The position numbers and the translations under genes were made by a program. The notes under the pieces are model-generated. The model saw nothing but the letters and a program-made list of their open reading frames with translations. It made no database searches and had not been told where the DNA came from. From DATJLY01 sp035532935 (GTDB lineage: Bacteria > Pseudomonadota > Alphaproteobacteria > ATCC43930 > CGMCC-115725), in the NCBI GenBank assembly GCA_035532935.1, contig DATKQE010000003.1, forward strand, positions 62,001-126,000: a DNA stretch of 64,000 nt, written 5' to 3'. Below, one piece after another: positions 35,850 through 44,807 of the stretch; position 1 is the stretch's first letter; every line of letters begins with the position of its first letter.

Positions 35850-36872
35850 CTATTTGCTATTTTGCGCGGCCACAGCCGTCTTCACGAACCTCTGGTCGAC
35901 CAAGGCGGAAAGATCGACGGTCTTCACCTTCGGGTTCTTGACGCTCAACGCCCGCTTCGCCGCTTCGAACTGACTGATTTCCGGCATCGGAATCGACGGC
36001 GCGACTTCGTTCGCGTAGAAATTATAGGTGAACTCGAGCACCGCCGCGTCCTTGACGCCCATATGCGTGCGGATCTCCTGTTCGGCATAGGCCTTGTCGG
36101 TTTTTTCGCGGTGAAGCGCCTCGACGATCGCGTCGACGACGCTTTGCACGATCTTGGGATGCGCCTGGATATAGGACGTCATGACGGCGAGCCCGGTATT
36201 CACGTTCGGGATCCGCTTTTCCGCCAAGTCCACCATGTCGACGAATCCGTGCTGCTTGAACACATAGGTGGCCGGCGGATGCGACGCCGCCGCAGCGATG
36301 CTGCCGGCGAGCAGCGCGTTGTCCACGTTCTGGACGCTGCCGAGCGGCGTGATGGCCACGTCGGAAGGCGTCAGCCCGAGCTGCTGAAGCGCGATCACGG
36401 TTGCTGCATAAAGCGAGCCTGTGGTGCTGCTGACGCCCACCTGCTTGCCCTTCAGCTTGCTTGCCGTGGCGTATTGCGGCCGCGCCCACAACTGAAACGT
36501 GTAGACGGGCGAAAGCGTCGCGACGTATTTGAGTTTCGCTCCCTGGGCCGCGGCTGAAATCCCGTCGGGGCCGCCGATCGCTGCAATCTGCACTTGTCCC
36601 GTCAGCAGGGCGGGAATGCCTTCCTGGGCCGGAAGATACCGTTCGGTCACGTCGAGGCCGCGCTTCTTGAAATAGCCGGCGTCGGCGGCGATCCACAGCG
36701 CCAACTCGTCCGCCACCTTCTCGCTGTAGGAGATGGTCAGGTGCGTCGGCGCGCCGGGAGACGACTCGGCCCTCGCGCCCTGCGCGGTGGCAAGCACCAA
36801 TCCCGCGGCGAGGACGAGATGGAGCGGCCGGGCCGCCGCCGAGACCCGGTGCAGCGAAATCACGTGTGTCAT
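35850..36872 (-). CDS. NitT/TauT-type ABC binding protein, paralogue B
   Basis: 340 residues with a signal peptide ending near GARAES. The mature part reads HLTISYSEKVADELALWIAA, DVTERYLPAQEGIPALLTGQ, GAKLKYVATLSPVYTFQLWA and HPPATYVFKQHGFVDMVDL. It is closely related to paralogue A along the whole length, including the C-terminus (NPKVKTVDLSALVDQRFV). The ATG at 36872 has GGGGAGGA upstream. It sits next to the permease gene and is probably the primary binding protein of this importer, with paralogue A as a duplicate of changed specificity. Confidence 0.85.
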   Translation of the reverse strand: MTHVISLHRVSAAARPLHLVLAAGLVLATAQGARAESSPGAPTHLTISYSEKVADELALWIAADAGYFKKRGLDVTERYLPAQEGIPALLTGQVQIAAIGGPDGISAAAQGAKLKYVATLSPVYTFQLWARPQYATASKLKGKQVGVSSTTGSLYAATVIALQQLGLTPSDVAITPLGSVQNVDNALLAGSIAAAASHPPATYVFKQHGFVDMVDLAEKRIPNVNTGLAVMTSYIQAHPKIVQSVVDAIVEALHREKTDKAYAEQEIRTHMGVKDAAVLEFTYNFYANEVAPSIPMPEISQFEAAKRALSVKNPKVKTVDLSALVDQRFVKTAVAAQNSK

Positions 36873-36978
36873 GCAATCCTCCCCAAGGTTTGTCGATCCG
36901 AGTCGAAAGTGTCGTCCGCGGCGCTGTTCGCCGCCTCGACGCCGTCCAAGATGCCGCGCAACCCGCGCGCGACGAACG

Positions 36979-37806
36979 TCACACGCGCCAGGCATCGAAG
37001 TGGCGCTCCAACCGGCGAACGAGCGACGTGAGCAGCAAGCCGGCCACGGCGAAAATGACAAGGCCTGCGAAAACCATCGCCGTCTGGAATTGCTGGCCGG
37101 CATTCTCGATCATCGCCCCGATCCCGTGCTGAGCGCCCAGCAGTTCGGCCACGAACACGCCGATCAGCGATTGACCCACCGCAAGCCGCAGGCCGCCCAG
37201 GATGAACGGCACCGAGCCCGGCAGCGCGACCGTGCGAAAGATCTGCAGGTCGCTGGCGCCGAAGCAACGTGCCACCCGCACCATATGCGAATCGAGGCTG
37301 CGGATGCCGCTGCTCGTATTGACGAGCACGGGGAAGACGGTCGTAAGGAAGACCAGCGCGACCTTCGAGGTCATGCCGATGCCGAGCCAGACGATGAGAA
37401 GCGGCCCCAAGGCCACGCGCGGGATCGCGTAAAGAAACGTCACGAACGGCTCGACGAGGTAGCCGAGCCGCACATACCAGCCGATCACCAGGCCCACGAC
37501 AATGCCGACGGCCGCCGCGAGCGCAAATCCATAGAGAAGCTCCTGCCCGCTGGCCGCGAAATCCGCCCAAATGTCCGGCGAAGAGAACATCTCCCCGAAC
37601 GCCCCGACCACATCGGCCGGGGCCGGCAAAACAATGGGCGGCTCGACGCCGAGTGCCGTCACCAGCTCCCAGGCGGCGAACAGCGCCACCATGAAAATGC
37701 TGCCCAGGAAAACGCGCTCCGTGCGCTGTCCGACCCGCCAGCCGATGAGCCCGCCCGGCCGCCGGCCGGGCGTTTCGGAATCCCCCTGCAGAATCACTGT
37801 CGCCAT
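36979..37806 (-). CDS. ABC transporter permease (SsuC/TauC type)
   Basis: 275 residues with about six helices: VFLGSIFMVALFAAWELVTA, LYGFALAAAVGIVVGLVIGW, the KVALVFLTTVFPVLVNTSSG helix and the EAA loop ARCFGASDLQIFRTVALPG. Start ATG at 37806 follows GGGGGAGGAA. One permease gene only, unlike the importer at 18-21 kb, so it would act as a homodimer. 22 bases separate it from the ATPase stop upstream. Confidence 0.88.
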   Translation of the reverse strand: MATVILQGDSETPGRRPGGLIGWRVGQRTERVFLGSIFMVALFAAWELVTALGVEPPIVLPAPADVVGAFGEMFSSPDIWADFAASGQELLYGFALAAAVGIVVGLVIGWYVRLGYLVEPFVTFLYAIPRVALGPLLIVWLGIGMTSKVALVFLTTVFPVLVNTSSGIRSLDSHMVRVARCFGASDLQIFRTVALPGSVPFILGGLRLAVGQSLIGVFVAELLGAQHGIGAMIENAGQQFQTAMVFAGLVIFAVAGLLLTSLVRRLERHFDAWRV

Positions 37807-37828
37807 GAAGCCGTTCCTCCCCCCGTTC

Positions 37829-38695
37829 TCAACCGTCGCCCAGCGCCGCAGGCTCCCGACCTGCCCCGAGCGCCTCCGCGACCTCCTTGACATAGGCGAG
37901 GAACTCCGGGCGCAGACGTGCGTCGGCGCGCGGCTCGGGCAAGCTCACGCGAACCTCCCGCACGATGCGTCCCGGTCGCCGGCTGAAGACGCAGACCCGA
38001 TCGGCAAGGAATACCGCCTCGCCGATGTCGTGGGTCACGAACAAGGCCGTGACGTTGGCCCGCTTGCAGATGCCGAGGAGCTCGATCTGCAGTGTCTCGC
38101 GCGTCTGGGCGTCCACCGAGGCGAAAGGCTCGTCGAGCAGGAGCAGCTCCGGCTCGACCGCCAACGCCCGGGCGAGATTGACGCGCTGCTGCATCCCGCC
38201 CGAGAGCTGATGGGGATAGCTGTGCGCGAAGTCGCCGAGCCCGACCAGCGCCAGGAGTTCGCGCGCGCGTGCCGCCGCCTCTTTTCCCCGCATCTTGCCG
38301 GACATTTCGAGGCCATAGGTCACGTTGTGCAGAACGTCGCGCCACGGCAAGAGTCCCGGCTGCTGAAAGACCATGGCGCGATCCGGCCCCGGCCGGGTGA
38401 TCTTCTTTCCCTTCAGCGTAAGCTCGCCCGACGAGATCGGCAGAAAGCCCGCGACGGCGTTGAGCATCGTCGTCTTCCCGCACCCGGACGGGCCGACGAC
38501 GCAGACCAGTTCCCCGCGCCGCACGGCGAGATCGACGCGATCTACCGCCAGCACGATCTGCGTCTCCTTTCCCGCGGCGTAGGCGACGGTTAACTGGCGG
38601 GCACAAAGGTAATCCCCTGCGGCGCCTATCGGGTCCGCAATTTGCCCTCCCTGCTCGGCCTTCCGGGGCAGTAGGCTCACAGGCTCGATCGCCAT
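37829..38695 (-). CDS. ABC transporter ATP-binding protein (SsuB/TauB type)
   Basis: 288-residue ATPase. Walker A GPSGCGKTTML, Q-loop MVFQQPGLLPWRDVLHN, signature LSGGMQQRVNLARALAVEP, Walker B LLLLDEPFASVDAQTR and H-loop FVTHDIGEAVFLADRVCVFS. It is the first gene of a leftward unit (ATPase, permease, binding protein, cyclodeaminase-like, binding protein). The start at 38695 (MAIEPVSLLP) is preferred over an earlier one at 38818 because the extra sequence is basic and unconserved. The ribosome site is weak. Confidence 0.87.
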   Translation of the reverse strand: MAIEPVSLLPRKAEQGGQIADPIGAAGDYLCARQLTVAYAAGKETQIVLAVDRVDLAVRRGELVCVVGPSGCGKTTMLNAVAGFLPISSGELTLKGKKITRPGPDRAMVFQQPGLLPWRDVLHNVTYGLEMSGKMRGKEAAARARELLALVGLGDFAHSYPHQLSGGMQQRVNLARALAVEPELLLLDEPFASVDAQTRETLQIELLGICKRANVTALFVTHDIGEAVFLADRVCVFSRRPGRIVREVRVSLPEPRADARLRPEFLAYVKEVAEALGAGREPAALGDG

Positions 38696-39051
38696 GCCAT
38701 GGCTTTCATCAAAACAGGAGACCTCACGAATGCCGTCGCGACGCCGCCGCAAGCGCCGTTGCCGGGCAATGCTATGAATCCCGCCCCAGCCATGCAAGCC
38801 CCAAAGCCTGGAATTCACTGTGGCGCTGCGCGCGCTGCCACCGGTATGGATGGGGCCAGATCATCGGCCATATCATGGGAACGTCGCGGTTGCCGAGGCT
38901 GAGTCAAAGGTCGAGGACAATACAGCACGCTGCGGCAAAGGCGAGCAAGTTCCGGGCCGCCGGGGCGGAGGCCCTGTCTTGCGCATAGAGAGATCATGGC
39001 AACCCGAGAAACCCGGCGGCGTGCTCCGGCCCAACGGTCGCGGCCGATGCC
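38696..39051. other. gap between the ABC unit and the repeat protein
   Basis: 356 bases upstream of the importer unit and downstream of the repeat-protein stop. Expected to hold the promoter for the ATPase gene. No operator, terminator or conserved frame could be identified. Confidence 0.35.
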
Positions 39052-40752
39052 TTACGCGGCGAGGATCGGATTGTGGGCGGCCTGCCAGCTCGACGCGAGC
39101 GCTCCGATCGGGCCGCCGCCGATCTGCGCGGTCCCGTTCATCTCCCAGACGGAAACCGCGCCCGTCTGGGTATTCTGCCACAAAATGTCCGCCTTGGTGT
39201 CGCCGTTGTAATCGCCAATGGCCGCAACCTGCCACGCCGGCGACGGGGTGGCGATGGGGCCGCCGCCGATGATGGTGGTCCCGTCCATCTCCCAGAGCGA
39301 GGCGGCGCCTGTCTGCGTATTCCGCCACAGAATGTCGGTCATGCCGTCGCCGTTGAAATCCCCCAAACCGGCGATCTGCCACGCGGGTGACGGCGCGGCA
39401 ATGGCGCCGCCGCCGATGACGCTCGCGCCGTTCATTTCCCACAATCCCAGTTGGCCGGTGGCGGTGTTCTGCCACAGGATGTCGGCGTAGCCATCGTTGT
39501 TGAAGTCACCCACGCCGGCTACCTTCCAACTCAGCGCCTGCGAGCCAAGCGGTCCGCCGCCGATGACGTTCGTGCCGTTCATCTCCCAGATCGACACGGC
39601 GCCGGTCGTGGTGTTCCGCCAAAGAATGTCGGACATGCCGTCATTGTTGAAATCCCCGACACCGGCGACCTGCCAAGACGGCGACGGAGCGGTGATCTGC
39701 CCGCCGCCGATAACGCTCGTGCCGTCCATCTCCCACAGTCCGAGTTGAACGGTGGCGCCGTTGCGCCACAGGATGTCCGCCTTTCCATCGTGATTGAAGT
39801 CGCCAATACCCGCCACCTGCCAGCTCGTCGGCGGATTGCCGATCGGTCCCCCGCCGATGAGGTTGGGGCCGCTCATCTCCCAGATCGACACCTGGCCGGT
39901 AACGGAGTTCCGCCACAGGATGTCCGACGTGCCGATGCCGAAGAAGTCCGATGCCGGATCACCACCGAGCATGAAACCGTGCGAGCCGCTGGCGTCGACG
40001 TAGTATCCGACGACCGTGCCGGCGTCGTTGATCCCTTCGGCGTACGTCCCGTTCGTCCCGTTCGGATTGTCGAGCGTGGTGTAGACGCCGCCGGATTCGG
40101 TAAACCCGTGCGCGCCGCTGGCATTGACGTAGTATCCGACGACCGTGCCGGCGTCGTTGATCCCTTCGCCAAACGTCCCGCCCGTCGCGTTTGGATCGTT
40201 AAGCGTGGTGTAGACGCCGCCGCCTGATTCGGTAAACCCGTGCGCGCCGGCGCTGTCGCGGTACCACCCGACGACCGTCCCGCCGTCGTTGATCCCGGTC
40301 GCTTCCGTCCCGAAAGCCGTATTAACAGGTACGTTCGGATCATCGAGCGTGGCGTAGACGCCGGCGGTGTCGGTGAAGCCGTGCGTCACCCCGTTGGCGT
40401 CGTAATAGTATCCGGCGACCGTTCCGCCGTCGTTGATCCCCATGGCGAGCGTGGCGATTCCGTTCGGATCATCGATGGTGGCATAGGTGCCGCCGGTCTC
40501 CGTAAACCCGAATTCGCCGCCGGCGCCGTCGAACCAACCGACGACCGTCCCGCCGTCGTTAATGCTGACGATGTCCGTTCCGTAGATCCCGTTCGGGTCG
40601 TCGAGCGTTGTGTAGACACCGGCGGCCTCGATGAAGCCATGGCTGCCGTTCGAGTCGAAGTAGTGTCCGACGACCGTCTCGTTATCGTTAATTCCGAGAG
40701 CAAACGTCCCTGGTGTGCCGTTCGGATCATCAAGCGTGGTGTAGACGTTCAT
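39052..40752 (-). CDS. HAF-repeat and FG-GAP-like repeat protein, 566 aa
   Basis: Built almost entirely of repeats. Residues 1-267 hold six units of about 43 residues of the HAF type (VYTTLDDPNG ... GINDGGTVVGYY ... GSHGF). Residues 268-560 hold six FG-GAP/VCBS-like units with a period of 49 residues (GDFNNDGMSDILWRN, SIWEMNGT, GGGP), whose D-X-N-X-D-G loops should bind calcium. The first HAF repeat begins at residue 3, so there is no signal peptide; secretion by a type I system or a truncated N-terminus are both possible. The ATG at 40752 follows GGGGGAA at good spacing. The product is probably extracellular, perhaps a beta-propeller adhesin. No secretion genes are adjacent. Confidence 0.8.
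   Translation of the reverse strand: MNVYTTLDDPNGTPGTFALGINDNETVVGHYFDSNGSHGFIEAAGVYTTLDDPNGIYGTDIVSINDGGTVVGWFDGAGGEFGFTETGGTYATIDDPNGIATLAMGINDGGTVAGYYYDANGVTHGFTDTAGVYATLDDPNVPVNTAFGTEATGINDGGTVVGWYRDSAGAHGFTESGGGVYTTLNDPNATGGTFGEGINDAGTVVGYYVNASGAHGFTESGGVYTTLDNPNGTNGTYAEGINDAGTVVGYYVDASGSHGFMLGGDPASDFFGIGTSDILWRNSVTGQVSIWEMSGPNLIGGGPIGNPPTSWQVAGIGDFNHDGKADILWRNGATVQLGLWEMDGTSVIGGGQITAPSPSWQVAGVGDFNNDGMSDILWRNTTTGAVSIWEMNGTNVIGGGPLGSQALSWKVAGVGDFNNDGYADILWQNTATGQLGLWEMNGASVIGGGAIAAPSPAWQIAGLGDFNGDGMTDILWRNTQTGAASLWEMDGTTIIGGGPIATPSPAWQVAAIGDYNGDTKADILWQNTQTGAVSVWEMNGTAQIGGGPIGALASSWQAAHNPILAA
39070..39951 (-). repeat. six FG-GAP-like coding repeats, 147-base period
   Basis: Tandem coding repeats read as W-Q-V-A-G-X-G-D-F-N-X-D-G then DILWRN and WEMNGT. 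The DNA period is 147 bases. DNA similarity is high enough that unequal crossover is plausible; the copies still differ at many third positions. Confidence 0.8.
39952..40752 (-). repeat. six HAF-type coding repeats, about 129-base period
   Basis: Each unit reads VYTTLDDPNG, then GINDGGTVVG, then HGF. Spacer lengths vary a little, most in the third and fourth units. Confidence 0.78.
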
Positions 40753-41077
40753 CAGATATTTCCCCCATGCTCCGGGAGATGCTGGGCGATGAAGGCGGAA
40801 ACGATCAAAGCTGCGCGCGAGACGAGCAATTGAGCCGGGATACAGTCATCGTGCGTCCTTCCGACAAGTGCGTGCCTTCTGACCGACAAGTCCTGGCGGG
40901 CAGGCCGGCGAAATGTTTATTGACGGGCTTCGAAATCGATAAACGGCCGATACTGGCTGGGACCCGGCAATTTTTGGGCCAACTCTTTGAATCCAGATGC
41001 TTAGCCGTGATCGGCGTGCGCTGCCGCGGCAAGATGTAAAATCCGCCGACAAGCGCGTCCGGATTCGGCGTTAAGTT
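40753..41077. other. gap between repeat protein and glycosyltransferase
   Basis: 325 bases upstream of the repeat-protein gene and downstream of the glycosyltransferase stop. Less GC-rich around 40900-41000, consistent with a promoter. No gene or known site seen. Confidence 0.35.
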
Positions 41078-42139
41078 TCACATGGGATTAATGCCGGATT
41101 CGTCGGAACGGATGCCGATCGGCGGTGCAACGCCGCGCGCGCCTACACACGGCCTGCAGTTGGCGATGAACTGTGAGGCGCTTCGCTCCCACGAGCGCGT
41201 CAACGCGAAGGCGCGGCAAGCCGCGCGTGAAATGGTTAGCGCCTTACGACAGGCAGCCCCGAGATCCTCGTCGAGCGCGCCGATGGGATGGCCGCCGATC
41301 ACGTCCTTGGGGCCGGTCACGGGGTAGGCCGCGACCGGCACGCCGCAGGCCAGCGCCTCGAGCTGAACCACGCCGAAGGTGTCGGTACGGCTGGAAAACA
41401 CGAAGACATCCGCGGCGGCGATATGCGCGGCGAGCGTTTCCCCTTCCATCGCGCCGAGAAAATGGACGTGCGGGAACCGGCGCCGCAGCTCGGCCGCCTG
41501 CGGGCCGTCGCCGATGACGACTTTGGAGCCCGGCAGATCGAGCGCCAGGAACGCCACCAGGTTCTTCTCCACCGCGACCCGTCCGACGCTGATGAAGATC
41601 GGGCGGGGCAGATCGAGCGAAGCGGCGCGATCCGGCCTGAAGAGGTCCGTGTCCACCCCGCGGGTCCACATGCCGAGGTGCCCGAACCCGCGCCGGCTCA
41701 GTTCCGCCATCAGTGACGGGGTCGAGATCATGGTTACCGCGGCCGCCGCATGAAAGCGGCGCAGCAGCGCATAGCTCCACGATTCGGGGATCGGCAGGCG
41801 TGCGGAGATGTATTCCGGAAAGCGCGTCATATAGCTCGTCGTGAACGCCAGGCCGCGGGCGAGGCAATAACGCCGCGCCATATGCCCGATCGGTCCTTCG
41901 GTGGCGATGTGCAGCGCGTCCGGCGCCGCCCATTCGATCCGGCGCGCGATCTCCTGCGGGTTCGGCACGGCGCAGCGGATGCTCGCATAGGTCGGCAGCG
42001 CGAAGGACGGAAACCCTTCCGGCGTCAGAAACTCGATCTCGGCGCCAAGCCGGCGCGCCTGGGCGGCGAGGGACTGCAGGCTTCGCACCACGCCATTGAC
42101 CTGCGGCCGCCAAGCGTCGGTGGCTATCAGGATCCGCAT
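41078..42139 (-). CDS. GT4-family glycosyltransferase
   Basis: 353-residue retaining glycosyltransferase with two Rossmann domains. The N-terminus MRILIATDAWRPQVNGVVRS is typical of the alpha-mannosyl/sulfoquinovosyl group (MgtA, SqdX and relatives). The donor-binding half has ISVGRVAVEKNLVAFLAL, VFVFSSRTDTFGVVQLEALA (the EX7E region) and GVPVAAYPVTGPKDVI. Probably transfers a hexose from a nucleotide sugar to a lipid acceptor, given the phospholipid genes next to it; the acceptor is inferred. It lies 61 bases after psd on the same strand. Confidence 0.82.
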   Translation of the reverse strand: MRILIATDAWRPQVNGVVRSLQSLAAQARRLGAEIEFLTPEGFPSFALPTYASIRCAVPNPQEIARRIEWAAPDALHIATEGPIGHMARRYCLARGLAFTTSYMTRFPEYISARLPIPESWSYALLRRFHAAAAVTMISTPSLMAELSRRGFGHLGMWTRGVDTDLFRPDRAASLDLPRPIFISVGRVAVEKNLVAFLALDLPGSKVVIGDGPQAAELRRRFPHVHFLGAMEGETLAAHIAAADVFVFSSRTDTFGVVQLEALACGVPVAAYPVTGPKDVIGGHPIGALDEDLGAACRKALTISRAACRAFALTRSWERSASQFIANCRPCVGARGVAPPIGIRSDESGINPM

Positions 42140-42200
42140 CGCTACGCACCCCCTTCAAATCGCGTCGACCCCTGTTCCGCGCACAAACGCGACCGGCACG

Positions 42201-43067
42201 TCACGGCAGCCGCATCAGCGGCCGTCCCATGCGGATCGTCGTCCCTTCCCGCACCGCGTCGCACAGCGCGAACCCCTTGGGCGCCAGAACGATGATGGTC
42301 GAGCCATGCTCGAACCAGCCCATCTCCTCGCCCTTGCCGAACGAAGCGCGGCAGGGAATCTCGGCGTCGCCGCAATAATCCATGCCGAGCGACGCGTCGA
42401 GAAAGCGAAGGCGGATGCCCGCGACCAGGATCGCGGCAACCGGCACCAGCGTCACGACCGCACCCGAGCCGCGAAGCACGGTTTGGACGACGGCGCGCTC
42501 GTTCTTGCAGAACAGCTTGGCGACGCGTTTCAGCGCGATCGGATTGACGTTCCAAGTGTCGCCGCGGATGAACGCAACCTTTTCGACGGTGCAGTCGTGC
42601 GGCGCGTGGAAGCGGTGATACATACTCGATGTCAGGCGCAAAGTGACGAATTGCCCATCGACGTAGCGGTCGGCGAGCCGCGGCTCGACCAGGAGTTCCG
42701 CCAGCGTGTAGGTGAACCCCTTCACCTGGATCAGCTCCTGGCCGCGAATGCGTCCGCAGGCGCCGACGATCGCGTCGCACGGGCTGGTCATCACGTTCGG
42801 ATCGGGATCGACCGGGCGCGCGCCCGGCTTCAGTTCCCGCGTGAAGCAGGCGTGCAGGCTGTCGAATCGCTGGAGCCGCGAATCGCTCAGGTCGAGATCG
42901 GCGAAAATCCGCCATGATGCGATCGACGCGCGGGCCAGAAGCGGGTGCTCGATCCGGCTGAACCAGCCGATGAACCGCGTCGCGAGTTGGCGCGGGATCC
43001 AATTCGTCAGTAGGAAGTTGATATCTTCCCGGAGAAATATTTTCGCTATTTCCGCGCCCGCTGTCAT
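42201..43067 (-). CDS. psd: phosphatidylserine decarboxylase proenzyme
   Basis: Makes phosphatidylethanolamine from phosphatidylserine using a pyruvoyl group formed by self-cleavage. The 288 residues include FTRELKPGARPVD, SPCDAIV, the catalytic region LRLTSSMYHRFHAPHDCTV, and the processing site GWFEHGSTIIVLAP, where cleavage would occur between Gly and Ser. The common motif is LGST; here His replaces Leu before GST. The C-terminus after the Ser forms the short alpha chain. Start ATG at 43067; only 35 bases separate it from the divergent aminotransferase gene, so both share a control region. With pmtA nearby it belongs to phosphatidylcholine synthesis. Confidence 0.9.
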   Translation of the reverse strand: MTAGAEIAKIFLREDINFLLTNWIPRQLATRFIGWFSRIEHPLLARASIASWRIFADLDLSDSRLQRFDSLHACFTRELKPGARPVDPDPNVMTSPCDAIVGACGRIRGQELIQVKGFTYTLAELLVEPRLADRYVDGQFVTLRLTSSMYHRFHAPHDCTVEKVAFIRGDTWNVNPIALKRVAKLFCKNERAVVQTVLRGSGAVVTLVPVAAILVAGIRLRFLDASLGMDYCGDAEIPCRASFGKGEEMGWFEHGSTIIVLAPKGFALCDAVREGTTIRMGRPLMRLP

Positions 43068-43102
43068 GTCTTTGTAAAGGTGATCGCGTAAGGACTGCAG
43101 CG

Positions 43103-44788
43103 ATGGAACCGGCCATTACGATGGCGACCTCTGTTGCCCTGGGCGCCCTGGTTCTGGCCGCGTCGGCGGTCAAGCTGAAGTCGCGCCTCGAGCTCGCCAA
43201 GGCGAAGCACGCCTCGCTTGGCGGCCATTCCCGCATTGCCCGCTGTGTGGCGGCGCTGGTGCCATTCTACCAATACGACGACACGCGGTTCTTCACAGCC
43301 GACGGCGCGCCTCCTGGCGTCGCAGCGCAGCGGCGGGCGGATTTCGAGCGGCTCGCCGCGCTCTATCGCACGCGCTGCGCGCGCACCCTGCATCTCACCG
43401 CCGAGGCCGCAGCGCGGATCTCGGATTTGGAGTTCACCGCGTCCTACCGCGTGCCGTTCCAGTTCAGCCGGTTTGTGCGCCGGCATTTGCCGGTTGGGGC
43501 GTTCTTCGAGTCGTCGTCCGGCGTGATGGTGACGGATCTCGACGGCAACACGCTTTACGACCTGACCGGCTCTTATGGCGTCAATCTCTTCGGCTACGAC
43601 TTCTACAAGGAATGCATCGATCGCGGCCACGAGCGCGCGCGCGCGCTGGGTCCCGTCCTCGGCTCCTATCATCCCGTGGTTGCCGACAACGCCGCGCGGC
43701 TCGCGCGCGTCGCCGGAATGGACGAGGTGTCGTTCCACATGTCGGGAACGGAAGCCGTGATGCAGGCAGTGAGGCTGGCGCGCTACCACACGCGGCGTTC
43801 GCATCTGGTGCGGTTCTGCGGCGCCTATCACGGGTGGTGGGGCGATGTGCAGCCGGGCGTCGGCAACCCGGTGCCCGCGCACGAGACCTACACGCTCAAG
43901 GAGATGTCCGAGGACTCGCTGCGCGTGCTGCGCCGCCGCCGGGATATCGCCTGCGTGCTGGTCAACCCGCTGCAGGCGTTGCATCCCAATCGCGCAGCGC
44001 CGTCCGATTCGACCCTGGTCGACAGCGGCCGGTCCGCCCATTTCGACCGCGCGGCCTATGTCGATTGGCTGAAGCGGCTCCGCGCGGTCTGCATCGAGCG
44101 CGGCATCGTTCTGATCTTCGACGAGGTCTTCGTCGGCTTCCGGCTCGCGCCCGGCGGCGCCCAGGAATATTTCGGCGTTGCGGCCGACCTCGTGACCTAT
44201 GGCAAGACCCTGGGCGGCGGCCTGCCGATCGGCGCCGTCTGCGGCAAGGCGCCTCTCATGAAGCGCTTCCGCGAGGATCGGCCCGCCGACATCTGCTTTG
44301 CGCGCGGCACGTTCAATTCCCATCCCTATGTCATGGCGGCGATGAACGAATTCCTGCGCCGCCTCGAAGAACCCGCGTTGGGCGCACTCTATCGCGATCT
44401 CGATGAAACCTGGGACCGGCGGACGCAAACGCTCAATCGGCGTCTCGCCGAGGCCAATGTGCCGGTGCAGGTGGCGAACCTCTCGTCGATCTGGACGGTC
44501 TGCTACACGCAGCCCTCCGCCTACAACTGGATGTTCCAGTACTATCTGCGCGCCGAAGGCTTGGCGTTGAGTTGGGTCGGCACCGGGCGGCTGATTTTCA
44601 GCTTGAATTATACCGACGCCGATTTCGCGGCGGTCGCCGACCGCTTCGTCGCGGCCGGCGAAGCGATGCAGCGCGGCGGCTGGTGGTGGCGCGACCCGCA
44701 CGTCACCAACAAGACGATCAAGCGCCGCATCTTGCGCGAGATGATGGCTCATCGGCTCACAAGGGCGCACCGGGAAGTCATCGGCTGA
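43103..44788 (+). CDS. membrane-anchored class III aminotransferase, GSA-aminomutase-like
   Basis: 561 residues, about 130 longer at the N-terminus than glutamate-1-semialdehyde aminomutase. A hydrophobic segment at residues 7-24 (ATSVALGALVLAASAV) suggests a membrane anchor. The PLP-enzyme part has FHMSGTEAVMQAVRLARYH, YHGWWGDVQ, IVLIFDEVFVGFRLAPGGAQ and the Schiff-base lysine, Lys368, in TYGKTLGGGLPIGAV. The true HemL is usually soluble and elsewhere. The divergent position to psd and the closeness to pmtA suggest that it transfers an amino group in a lipid or head-group precursor. AAGGA precedes the ATG at 43103. The substrate is unknown. Confidence 0.78.
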   Translation: MEPAITMATSVALGALVLAASAVKLKSRLELAKAKHASLGGHSRIARCVAALVPFYQYDDTRFFTADGAPPGVAAQRRADFERLAALYRTRCARTLHLTAEAAARISDLEFTASYRVPFQFSRFVRRHLPVGAFFESSSGVMVTDLDGNTLYDLTGSYGVNLFGYDFYKECIDRGHERARALGPVLGSYHPVVADNAARLARVAGMDEVSFHMSGTEAVMQAVRLARYHTRRSHLVRFCGAYHGWWGDVQPGVGNPVPAHETYTLKEMSEDSLRVLRRRRDIACVLVNPLQALHPNRAAPSDSTLVDSGRSAHFDRAAYVDWLKRLRAVCIERGIVLIFDEVFVGFRLAPGGAQEYFGVAADLVTYGKTLGGGLPIGAVCGKAPLMKRFREDRPADICFARGTFNSHPYVMAAMNEFLRRLEEPALGALYRDLDETWDRRTQTLNRRLAEANVPVQVANLSSIWTVCYTQPSAYNWMFQYYLRAEGLALSWVGTGRLIFSLNYTDADFAAVADRFVAAGEAMQRGGWWWRDPHVTNKTIKRRILREMMAHRLTRAHREVIG

Positions 44789-44807
44789 AAGCTCTGCCGC
44801 CTCGCGC

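Noticed and set aside
43103..44788. Housekeeping glutamate-1-semialdehyde aminomutase (HemL)
   Set aside because: The N-terminal membrane segment, 130 extra residues and lipid neighbours argue against it.
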